A stretch of 5,633 bases of DNA, from assembly GCA_947175305.1 (NCBI GenBank), contig CAMWMO010000134.1, forward strand, positions 1 through 5,633. The letters are read 5' to 3'. Under the pieces are notes generated by a model, which saw only the letters and a program-made list of their open reading frames with translations, made no database searches and had not been told where the DNA came from. A program made the translations under genes and the position numbers. The first letter of the stretch is position 1, and every line of letters starts with the position of its first letter. The DNA comes from an uncultured Lachnospiraceae bacterium (GTDB taxonomy: Bacteria; Bacillota; Clostridia; Lachnospirales; Lachnospiraceae). Shown one piece after another: positions 1 to 5,633 of the stretch.

Positions 1-2132
1 CTTCCCTGACAGAGCAGATACAGGCCCTGCCGGATGTGGAGAAAGCATATGCACAGCCGCTTATTTTTTCGGGGTATGAAATAAACGGCGGATACTCAGA
101 TAATGAGGGGCAGTTAATTGCTTATGATGGTACGGTGGATTATCGCTTTCTGAACGCTGACGGCACCCAGATAACAGCGTCAGAAATAACGGAAGGAACC
201 GTTTATATATCCCCGGCGATGCAGTCAGGCTTTGATGTAACAATCGGAGATACGATCCAATTTGAACTGTCAAGGCAAGATGGCATTGTCAGTCTGACCG
301 TGGCAGGATATTTTGCCGACGGATTTATGGGAAGCTCCATGATTGATATGAAAAGCTTTCTTATAAATGCTTCCGACTACGAAAATATGCAGGACATTCT
401 TTGCAATGCGAAAGAGACGGATGTGCTTGGCAGGAATGGTGCGATGGTTCATGTTTTTCAGAGAGAGGACAGTGCACTTTCGGCGTTGGAATTTAACAGA
501 GAAATACAGGAAAATACAGATATTTCGCTCCATACCGAGTTTTCCTACCGGCAGAAGTCCATTTTAAGTTATATGCTTCTCTTGCAGAATATCCTGTGTG
601 GTTTTATGATTGCTTTTTCAATGGTGCTGACAGCTATCTGCTTGATCGTAACCGGTCACAGCCTATCTGCTTTGATTGAGCAGGATAAGAAAGATATGGC
701 AGCATTGAAAACGATAGGATTATCCGGAAGGCAGATTCGGAATACCTATCTGTCAGGCTATGGCAGCATTATGGCGTTCGGATTTATCATAGGGCTTTTC
801 TGTTCAGGAATGATAGCCCGGATGCTGGCAAAAGGGCTCGTATCTTCTACCGGAATGCTGGTTGCGGTCAGACTGCCCATAGTGCCCGTTCTCCTTGTGC
901 TTGGAGTAATTCTTCTGCTGTTCGCTCTATTTTTAATGCTGCGGACAAGGCGGATCTTAAAGATAGCGCCCGTACAGATCTTTCAGGAGAGTGTGGGAGG
1001 AGCGGTCTCCTCAAAATTTCGAAAGGCTTCTCTGGAGTGGGATATTGCCATGCGGGAGATACAGAGCCGCCGCAGGAATTATATTGCTTTGTACCTTGTT
1101 GCCTTTGTATTGACAATATTTTTGTCTGTGGTTGGCCGTATGGGAAGCTGGCTGGGACCAAATGGTGAGGGGCTCATGAATGCTTTCAGCGTGGCGGATC
1201 ATGACCTGGGAGTGCAGCCCTTTAACAGGGATGTCCCTATGGATGAGATTGAACGGGTGGTAAACTGGTATTCCCCAATCCGGGAAACCTATGAGCTTGC
1301 AATGCAGAGTGTTACCGTAAACGGGCAGGAATATGAGGCCAATGTGCTGAATGATACCGAATGGTTTCACTTGATGGAAGGAGAGCTGCCGGATGGAGAG
1401 AGCATCCTGATCACGGAGACTGTCGCAAATGAGCTGGAACTTGGCATTGGGGATACGGTCCGCGTGGCGGCAAACGGACGAGCGGAGAAGTACGGCATCT
1501 CCGGCATTTATCAATGTGCCAACGGCATGGGAAGCAATATCGGAATGAGCATGGAAGGGTATTCCAAAATCGGTGATATTACCGGATTTATCTGGTGTTA
1601 CCATTATGTTTTGGAGGATGGCGCTGTACGGGATTACGCAATGAACTATCTCCGGAAGAATTACCGTGGGATTGACGTACATACCAATAGCTGGTCAGGC
1701 TTAGATGGTATTGTTGCCATGATGCATGGACTGATTGGTGCAATCTATCTGGTGGCCGCGTTTTTTATTTTGATTGCCGTCGCCCTTTCCACAGGGAAGC
1801 TTCTGACTTATGAGGCGGGTACGATGGCTGTCTATAAGAGTATGGGGTTTTCGACAAAGAAGCTTAGGCGCTCCTTTGCATTCCGTTTTCTGATCGTTTC
1901 TGCTGCAGGGACGGTATGCGGGCTTTTGGTCTCTGCTATTGTGGCGGATGGGGTAGTAGGCATGATTCTTAAGAATTTTGGGATAGGACAGTTCCGTTCC
2001 GGATTCAGCATTCTTGGGAATATCCTCCCGCTTCTTATTCTGCCGGCACTGTTTTTCTTTTTTGCATGGGCTTTTTCTGCGAAATTAAAGCAGGTAAGCA
2101 TAATAAATCTGATCAATGAAGATGGTGTTTAA
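1..2132 (+). CDS. ABC transporter permease, FtsX/MacB-like, two-FtsX-domain type (5' partial)
   Basis: This is the membrane subunit of an FtsX-family ABC transporter. Such subunits usually work with a separate ATPase, as exporters or mechanotransmitters. The frame is open from base 3, so the gene starts before the window; the GTG at 36 is an internal Val codon, and residue numbers here count from it. An extracytoplasmic domain (to about 175) is followed by three predicted helices (178-206, 241-263, 280-302). A fourth helix (349-367), a second extracytoplasmic domain (370-560) and three helices (562-585, 616-640, 656-681) complete the protein. The two halves are a duplication: MAALKTIGLS (221-230) parallels MAVYKSMGFS (597-606), both just after a helix, where the family carries its coupling segment. 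IGDTIQF and IGDTVRV mark matching spots in the two outer domains. The missing N-terminus should hold the first helix, giving a 4+4 layout. The stop is 20 bp before the lipoprotein gene. The substrate is unknown; family assignment is firm. Confidence 0.9.
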   Translation, partial: SLTEQIQALPDVEKAYAQPLIFSGYEINGGYSDNEGQLIAYDGTVDYRFLNADGTQITASEITEGTVYISPAMQSGFDVTIGDTIQFELSRQDGIVSLTVAGYFADGFMGSSMIDMKSFLINASDYENMQDILCNAKETDVLGRNGAMVHVFQREDSALSALEFNREIQENTDISLHTEFSYRQKSILSYMLLLQNILCGFMIAFSMVLTAICLIVTGHSLSALIEQDKKDMAALKTIGLSGRQIRNTYLSGYGSIMAFGFIIGLFCSGMIARMLAKGLVSSTGMLVAVRLPIVPVLLVLGVILLLFALFLMLRTRRILKIAPVQIFQESVGGAVSSKFRKASLEWDIAMREIQSRRRNYIALYLVAFVLTIFLSVVGRMGSWLGPNGEGLMNAFSVADHDLGVQPFNRDVPMDEIERVVNWYSPIRETYELAMQSVTVNGQEYEANVLNDTEWFHLMEGELPDGESILITETVANELELGIGDTVRVAANGRAEKYGISGIYQCANGMGSNIGMSMEGYSKIGDITGFIWCYHYVLEDGAVRDYAMNYLRKNYRGIDVHTNSWSGLDGIVAMMHGLIGAIYLVAAFFILIAVALSTGKLLTYEAGTMAVYKSMGFSTKKLRRSFAFRFLIVSAAGTVCGLLVSAIVADGVVGMILKNFGIGQFRSGFSILGNILPLLILPALFFFFAWAFSAKLKQVSIINLINEDGV

Positions 2133-2152
2133 GGAAAGGAGACTTTTAGAAA

Positions 2153-2779
2153 ATGAAAAAAATGACAATGTGGGTTTGGGCTTTATTATTGGTGTGTAAC
2201 ATAGCACTGCTTTCCGGCTGCGGCGGCAGGGCAGAAGATCCGGGAGAGCCTCCGGCAGAGGTGGTAAATCCGGGACAGTCTTCTGAAGATACGAATTCGG
2301 ACAGCAATCCTTCTGAAGAATCAGATGCCGGAAACGCAGACGATAGTGATGAAGTTCTGGAGAACGCAATATCAGTACGCATTGGTCGTGATGGGGCGAA
2401 AGAGTGGGGCGTCAACATGTATAACAACGATGCAGCCCTGACTATGCTGGATTATCTTTCCGGCAGCGCATTGTTATTCCCTGCTTATACCTATGATGAA
2501 GAGGAGGGATTTGTAGCACAGAATGTCCGGGGAAACTATACAAGGGATGATGAGCAGGAAATAGCAGATGTAAAAGTCGGTGAGCTTTATCTATTCAGCG
2601 GTGGACAGCTTCGTTTCTATTTCAAGGATATGGAAGGGGTAAATATTACGGCAACGCCCGTTGGGTATTATACAGATGTGGAGGGCCTGACAGAGACTGT
2701 GCAGGAAGCCTACAAGTCAAACCTTGACGATACATGGGGCGTAGATGTGTATTTTTGGATCACAAAGACATTGGAATAA
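2153..2779 (+). CDS. Secreted lipoprotein with C-terminal cyclophilin-like domain
   Basis: This is a 208-residue exported lipoprotein. Residues 1-22 form a signal peptide (MKK, then a hydrophobic stretch) ending in the lipobox LSGC, with the lipidated cysteine at Cys23; the protein is expected on the outer face of the cytoplasmic membrane. Residues 24-70 are a low-complexity acidic linker rich in Ser, Asp, Glu, Asn, Pro and Gly. From about 73 to 175 the pattern resembles the small bacterial cyclophilin-like family: a first strand (ISVRIG), a helix (ALTMLDYL), then DVKVGELYLFSGGQLRFYFK. Those proteins share the cyclophilin barrel fold, but peptidyl-prolyl isomerase activity is generally not established and should not be assumed. 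The last 30 residues are an extra tail containing several aromatics. An AAAGGAG ribosome binding site (2135-2141) lies 11 bases before the ATG. The gene follows the permease by 20 bp and precedes the first AKR by 28 bp, so co-transcription is likely. The lipoprotein call is strong; the fold is recognised by eye. Confidence 0.82.
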   Translation: MKKMTMWVWALLLVCNIALLSGCGGRAEDPGEPPAEVVNPGQSSEDTNSDSNPSEESDAGNADDSDEVLENAISVRIGRDGAKEWGVNMYNNDAALTMLDYLSGSALLFPAYTYDEEEGFVAQNVRGNYTRDDEQEIADVKVGELYLFSGGQLRFYFKDMEGVNITATPVGYYTDVEGLTETVQEAYKSNLDDTWGVDVYFWITKTLE

Positions 2780-2793
2780 ACAATAATATTAAT

Positions 2794-2798
2794 GGAGG
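2794..2798 (+). promoter_or_regulatory. Ribosome binding site of first AKR gene
   Basis: A GGAGG Shine-Dalgarno core sits 9 bases before the ATG at 2808. It lies in the 28-base gap after the lipoprotein stop. It fixes the start, and the gap contains no terminator-like hairpin, which supports read-through from the lipoprotein gene. Confidence 0.8.
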
Positions 2799-2807
2799 GA
2801 CAACAAC

Positions 2808-3929
2808 ATGAAAAAACTTGGTTTTGGTTTAATGCGTATGCCGGTACTGGACAAAACAAATGCTGCCGATGTAGACATTGAGCAGGTTAAAAAGATGGTG
2901 GATTTGTTTATGGAAAAAGGATTTACCTATTTTGACACTGCCTTGATGTATAATGCCTTTGCCAGCGAAGGTGTAGCAAAGACTGCCTTGGTTGACCGGT
3001 ATCCAAGGGACAGCTTTACGCTTGCAACAAAGCTTCACGCCGGATTTTTCAACTCGCTGGAAGAACGGGATAAAATCTTTCAATCGCAGCTTGAGAAAAC
3101 TGGCGCCGGATATTTTGATTATTATTTGCTGCACGGCATCGAGAGTTCCATGCTGCCGAAATACGAAAAATTCGATTGTTTTAACTGGCTTTTGGAAAAG
3201 AAAGCACAGGGACTTGTGAAACATGCCGGATTTTCTTACCACGATTCCGCAAAACTGCTTGACGAGATACTTACGAAACATCCTGAGATGGAATTTGTCC
3301 AGCTGCAGATCAACTATCTGGATTGGGAGAGCGAATGGGTGCAGTCACGCGCATGCTATGAGGTTGCTGTAAAACACGGCAAACCTGTCATCGTTATGGA
3401 ACCTGTCAAAGGCGGCACATTGGCGCGTGTTCCCGAGGCGGCTGAGAAACTGTTTAAGGATCATGATGCAGATATGTCTGTACCGAGCTGGGCAATCCGT
3501 TTTGCAGCATCCCTTGATCATGTAATGGTGGTACTCTCCGGAATGTCAAACATCGGGCAGATGGAGGACAATATCAGTTATATGGAAAATTTCAGGCCTC
3601 TTACAGATGAGGAAATATCACTGTGCTACAAGGCAGCAGATATCATTAATGGGCAGATTGCCATACCTTGTACCGGTTGTTCTTACTGTACTGAGGGGTG
3701 TCCAAAGAAGATTGCCATTCCACAGTATTTCTCATTGTACAATGAGGATATGAGGGAGCATCTTGAGGAGAAGGGCTGGACAGTCAACTTCACGAATTAC
3801 GATATTTTGGCAGAGAAGTTTGGCAGAGCGAATGACTGTATTGGATGTGGCCAGTGTGAGAGGGTATGTCCACAGCATTTGCCTATTATACAAAATCTGA
3901 AAGAAGTTTCCGCACATTTTGATCATTGA
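2808..3929 (+). CDS. Aldo/keto reductase with C-terminal [4Fe-4S] dicluster domain (canonical active site)
   Basis: This is a 373-residue predicted cytoplasmic oxidoreductase of the aldo/keto reductase superfamily, in the subgroup with a ferredoxin-like tail. The N-terminal ~275 residues form the AKR barrel. The usual catalytic tetrad is readable: Asp43 and Tyr48 in FDTALMY, Lys75 in LATKL, and His109 in YYLLHGI. The strand-loop LSGMSN (243-248) is where AKRs bind the NAD(P) phosphate. The tail carries two CX2CX2CX3CP motifs, Cys288/291/294/298 and Cys344/347/350/354, expected to hold two [4Fe-4S] clusters. NAD(P)-linked carbonyl or related reduction, with electrons passed through the clusters, is inferred; the natural substrate of this subgroup is not known to me. 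The start is fixed by GGAGG nine bases upstream. The gene lies between the lipoprotein and a second AKR that is only distantly similar. No truncation is seen, and the length fits AKR plus ferredoxin tail. Confidence 0.93.
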   Translation: MKKLGFGLMRMPVLDKTNAADVDIEQVKKMVDLFMEKGFTYFDTALMYNAFASEGVAKTALVDRYPRDSFTLATKLHAGFFNSLEERDKIFQSQLEKTGAGYFDYYLLHGIESSMLPKYEKFDCFNWLLEKKAQGLVKHAGFSYHDSAKLLDEILTKHPEMEFVQLQINYLDWESEWVQSRACYEVAVKHGKPVIVMEPVKGGTLARVPEAAEKLFKDHDADMSVPSWAIRFAASLDHVMVVLSGMSNIGQMEDNISYMENFRPLTDEEISLCYKAADIINGQIAIPCTGCSYCTEGCPKKIAIPQYFSLYNEDMREHLEEKGWTVNFTNYDILAEKFGRANDCIGCGQCERVCPQHLPIIQNLKEVSAHFDH

Positions 3930-3945
3930 TAATACATTATAAAAT

Positions 3946-3950
3946 GGAGG
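3946..3950 (+). promoter_or_regulatory. Ribosome binding site deciding the start of the second AKR gene
   Basis: GGAGG lies 8 bases before the ATG at 3959, which makes that ATG the likely start. The longer in-frame options are worse: TTG at 3926 overlaps the previous stop codon, and the ATG at 3944 overlaps this very Shine-Dalgarno core. Neither has a purine-rich site of its own. Confidence 0.8.
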
Positions 3951-3958
3951 CCAAAAAG

Positions 3959-5050
3959 ATGGAATACAGGATTAACAGGAGAACCGGTGACAAGATCAGT
4001 GTTTTGGGGTTTGGAACTTCTTACATAGCGGAAGCAAGTGAAAAGGATGCTGTTACAACAATACAAAGAGCCTATGAAGGCGGCATCAATTATTATGACC
4101 TTGCTACAGCGGAGAGCAGGACTTTCCCCTATTTTGGGACTGCGCTTGGCGCAGTGAGAAAGAATGTGTTTTATCAGATTCACTTTGGTGCAAATTATGC
4201 TTCGGGAACATATGGATGGAGTACAGATGGAGAAACAATCCGGCGTAGCATTGAGTGGCAGCTTGCACAGCTGAAAACAGATTATATTGACTATGGTTTT
4301 ATCCACTGTATTGACGAATTGTCTGACTGGCAGGAATACCAGAAAAATGGTGCGCTCTCATATTTGATGAGGATGAAGGAGCAGGGAGTTGTAAAACACA
4401 TTGGTCTGTCCTCACATACCCCGGCTACAATCCAGAGGGTATTGGATGAAGTGTCTGTGGATATGCTGATGTTTTCGTTGAATCCGGGTTATGACTATCA
4501 AAAGGGGGAATATGCCAAGGGTTCTGTGGATGAGAGGTCTGCTATTTACAGCCGCTGTGAAACAGAAGGAATCGGCATCTCTGTCATGAAGCCTTTTTCC
4601 GGCGGCCAGTTGCTGAATGCGGCGATCTCTCCCTTTGGAAAGGCGCTGACACAGTATCAGTGCATTCAATATGCGCTGGACAGATCTGGTGTATTGACAG
4701 TGCTGCCAGGAATGTCCAGTGTGGCACAGGTGGAGCATTTGTTGGGATTTTTTGGTGCCGAAGAAGCGGAAAAAGATTATTCTGTGATTGGTTCCTTTAG
4801 TCCTGCGGAGGCTGTTGGAAAATGTGTTTACTGCAATCATTGCAAGCCATGCCCCATGGGACTTGATATTGGCATTATCAATAAATATTATGACCTTGCC
4901 AGAAATGGAGATTCTATGGCGGCAGAGCATTACCGCAATCTGGAGATTAAGGCGGATGCTTGTGCGCAGTGCGGACACTGCGAAACTCGTTGTCCATTTC
5001 ATGTAAAGCAGGAAAATAGGATGAAGGAAATCGTTGCTTTCTTTCAGTAA
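3959..5050 (+). CDS. Aldo/keto reductase-like protein with dicluster Fe-S tail and degenerate catalytic tetrad
   Basis: This is a 363-residue second member of the AKR plus ferredoxin-tail group. The barrel begins with ISVLGFGTSYI and has the cofactor-loop motif LPGMSS (249-254) and the strand YIDYGFIHCID. The active site looks unusual. Asp47 and His116 are kept, but the Tyr position five residues after the Asp is Glu52 (in DLATAES). The Lys position appears to be His75 (in YQIHFGA). In textbook AKRs that Tyr is the proton donor, so ordinary carbonyl reduction is doubtful; the alignment is by eye. The tail has Cys289/292/295/298 with the compressed spacing CX2CX2CX2CP, then Cys335/338/341/345 with the standard CX2CX2CX3CP, so two [4Fe-4S] clusters are still expected. 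It is probably cytoplasmic and co-transcribed with the upstream AKR, 29 bp away. Family membership is firm; reaction and substrate are unknown. The start was chosen from the GGAGG eight bases upstream. Confidence 0.9.
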   Translation: MEYRINRRTGDKISVLGFGTSYIAEASEKDAVTTIQRAYEGGINYYDLATAESRTFPYFGTALGAVRKNVFYQIHFGANYASGTYGWSTDGETIRRSIEWQLAQLKTDYIDYGFIHCIDELSDWQEYQKNGALSYLMRMKEQGVVKHIGLSSHTPATIQRVLDEVSVDMLMFSLNPGYDYQKGEYAKGSVDERSAIYSRCETEGIGISVMKPFSGGQLLNAAISPFGKALTQYQCIQYALDRSGVLTVLPGMSSVAQVEHLLGFFGAEEAEKDYSVIGSFSPAEAVGKCVYCNHCKPCPMGLDIGIINKYYDLARNGDSMAAEHYRNLEIKADACAQCGHCETRCPFHVKQENRMKEIVAFFQ

Positions 5051-5122
5051 AATAAGGGGCGTTTAGATTGTGGGTGATGTAAGGAATATCGTCTGCTATG
5101 ATACAATTCATGGAGTTTGACA
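5051..5122. other. Short unassigned stretch between second AKR and AKR remnant
   Basis: These 72 bases follow the stop of the second AKR. No coding similarity, terminator hairpin or convincing promoter is visible. The segment may be scar sequence from the deletion that removed the front of the third AKR, but nothing in it proves this. Confidence 0.4.
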
Positions 5123-5391
5123 CCTATTGGAAAAATTGATAATGTAGATGCAGAGGAATTGGCTGTAGTATTTCAGTCCATGCGCCCGGAGGAAACAATT
5201 CCTGGTTGGGCATTTCGTTTCCTGCAGAGTATTCCGGCGTGACGATGGTGCTGTCCGGTATGTCCAATATGGAGCAGTTGAAAGCCAATATCGCTACTTA
5301 TGAGTCGGATAAACCTTTGAACCAGGAAGAAATGGATACTCTGGTGAAGAAGGTGGATGAGGAGGTTGTCAAGGGAGGATTGCCCTGTACA
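5123..5391 (+). pseudogene. Remnant of a third AKR/Fe-S gene, truncated at both ends and frameshifted
   Basis: This is the decayed C-terminal piece of another AKR. From about 5123 one frame reads PIGKIDNVDAEEL and then GWAFRFLQSIP, up to base 5236, where it runs into a TGA (5240-5242). The next frame picks up exactly there with GVTMVLSGMSNMEQL and continues to LPCT at 5391. It lines up with the intact first AKR: SWAIRF with GWAFRF, VVLSGMSN with MVLSGMSN, RPLTDEE with KPLNQEE, and IPCT with LPCT. One G missing from CCGG(G)CGTG explains the frame switch. The barrel's N-terminal ~200 residues, including all tetrad positions, are absent. Similarity stops after the first cluster cysteine, with none of the other seven cysteines left. 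A lone ORF starting at TTG 5206 is therefore not a real gene. It is closer to the first AKR than to the second. Confidence 0.85.
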
Positions 5392-5458
5392 ATGAACACA
5401 GGCTTACAGGCGGCGGTTTTATTGCTCCCATGGCAGTGGGCAGTATGACGGAGGAAAG

Positions 5459-5633
5459 ATGTTGACACAGTTTTCAAGAACGGAATTATTGCTTGGAAAA
5501 GAGGCGATGGATAGGCTGTCCGATGCGAGAGTTGCAGTGTTCGGAATCGGAGGCGTGGGAGGATATGTCTGTGAAGCCCTTGTGCGAAGCGGCGTGGGAG
5601 CATTTGTTCTGATTGATAATGATAAGGTGTGTC
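5459..5633 (+). CDS. tcdA: tRNA threonylcarbamoyladenosine dehydratase, ThiF/E1-like (3' partial)
   Basis: The first 58 residues of a ThiF/MoeB/E1-superfamily ATP-dependent enzyme are visible; the gene runs off the window. The start reads MLTQFSRTELLLG, typical of TcdA (formerly CsdL/YgdL). TcdA cyclises N6-threonylcarbamoyladenosine (t6A) at position 37 of ANN-decoding tRNAs to ct6A. The adenylate-binding glycine loop GIGGVGG is at residues 29-35. After the second strand comes LIDNDKVC (51-58), whose acidic residues Asp53 and Asp55 fit the ATP/Mg site. GGAGG at 5450-5454 lies only four bases before the ATG; the TTG three bases on would give better spacing but would drop the conserved Met-Leu. 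Other ThiF-like proteins (MoeB, ThiF, HesA) are possible since most of the protein is unseen, but the N-terminal FSRTELLLG pattern favours TcdA. It is probably not functionally tied to the AKR genes. Confidence 0.85.
   Translation, partial: MLTQFSRTELLLGKEAMDRLSDARVAVFGIGGVGGYVCEALVRSGVGAFVLIDNDKVC

Noticed and set aside
36..38. GTG as the start of the permease
   Set aside because: The frame is open upstream to the window edge with a plausible FtsX outer-domain sequence (LTEQIQALPDV), so this is an internal Val codon.
1011..1682. Long antisense frame of 223 codons
   Set aside because: It lies wholly inside the permease gene, its product looks like no family, and no start signal is seen; it is a shadow frame.
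3926..3958. Longer N-terminus for the second AKR from TTG 3926 or ATG 3944
   Set aside because: The extension overlaps the previous stop or the ribosome binding site itself, and the GGAGG spacing points to ATG 3959.
4412..5002. Antisense frame of 196 codons
   Set aside because: It is the shadow of the Fe-S AKR gene on the other strand, with no independent support.
5094..5102. Extended -10-like TGCTATGAT that might drive tcdA
   Set aside because: No acceptable -35 element lies 16-18 bases upstream, and a single match of this kind is expected by chance in AT-rich sequence.
5384..5402. Inverted repeat CCTGT / ACAGG spanning the remnant's 3' junction
   Set aside because: The stem is only five base pairs with no following T-run; too weak for a terminator or a recombination site.
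5206..5448. An 80-residue open frame starting at TTG that could be called a small protein
   Set aside because: Its body is the frame-shifted C-terminus of an AKR, its first ten codons are out-of-frame sequence, and it has no convincing start; it is part of the pseudogene.

Overview
The window looks like chromosome from an anaerobic, low-to-moderate GC Firmicute, most likely a gut Clostridia/Lachnospiraceae-type organism. This rests on the strong GGAGG-type ribosome binding sites, the Gram-positive style lipoprotein, the 4+4-helix FtsX-family ABC permease, and aldo/keto reductases carrying two [4Fe-4S] motifs. Taxonomy is inferred from gene style only. Every supported gene is on the + strand.

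Layout. Bases 1-2132 hold most of an ABC transporter permease whose N-terminus lies before the window. After 20 bp comes a secreted lipoprotein with a cyclophilin-like fold (2153-2779). After 28 bp comes an aldo/keto reductase (AKR) with a C-terminal dicluster ferredoxin domain (2808-3929). After 29 bp comes a second, quite divergent AKR of the same architecture (3959-5050). The gaps are short, each gene has a clear ribosome binding site, and no terminator hairpin is visible, so these four genes probably form one transcription unit. Bases 5051-5122 hold nothing recognisable. Bases 5123-5391 hold the broken C-terminal part of a third AKR: its N-terminal two thirds are missing, it carries a one-base frameshift near 5236, and it stops abruptly after the first cysteine of its first Fe-S motif. 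The window ends in the start of a ThiF/E1-like gene, best matched to tcdA (tRNA threonylcarbamoyladenosine dehydratase), at 5459.

How the genes may work together. The two AKRs and the remnant are a diverged set of cytoplasmic, iron-sulfur-linked NAD(P)-type oxidoreductases. The first keeps the normal AKR catalytic tetrad. The second appears to have lost its Tyr and Lys, so the two are unlikely to do the same chemistry. The cyclophilin-like lipoprotein and the permease act at the membrane. A shared role is suggested only by synteny; no substrate can be read from the sequence. tcdA is a housekeeping tRNA-modification gene and is probably functionally separate. The most notable points are the degenerate active site of the second AKR, the decayed third AKR with its sharp 3' junction, and the lipoprotein-AKR-AKR arrangement.
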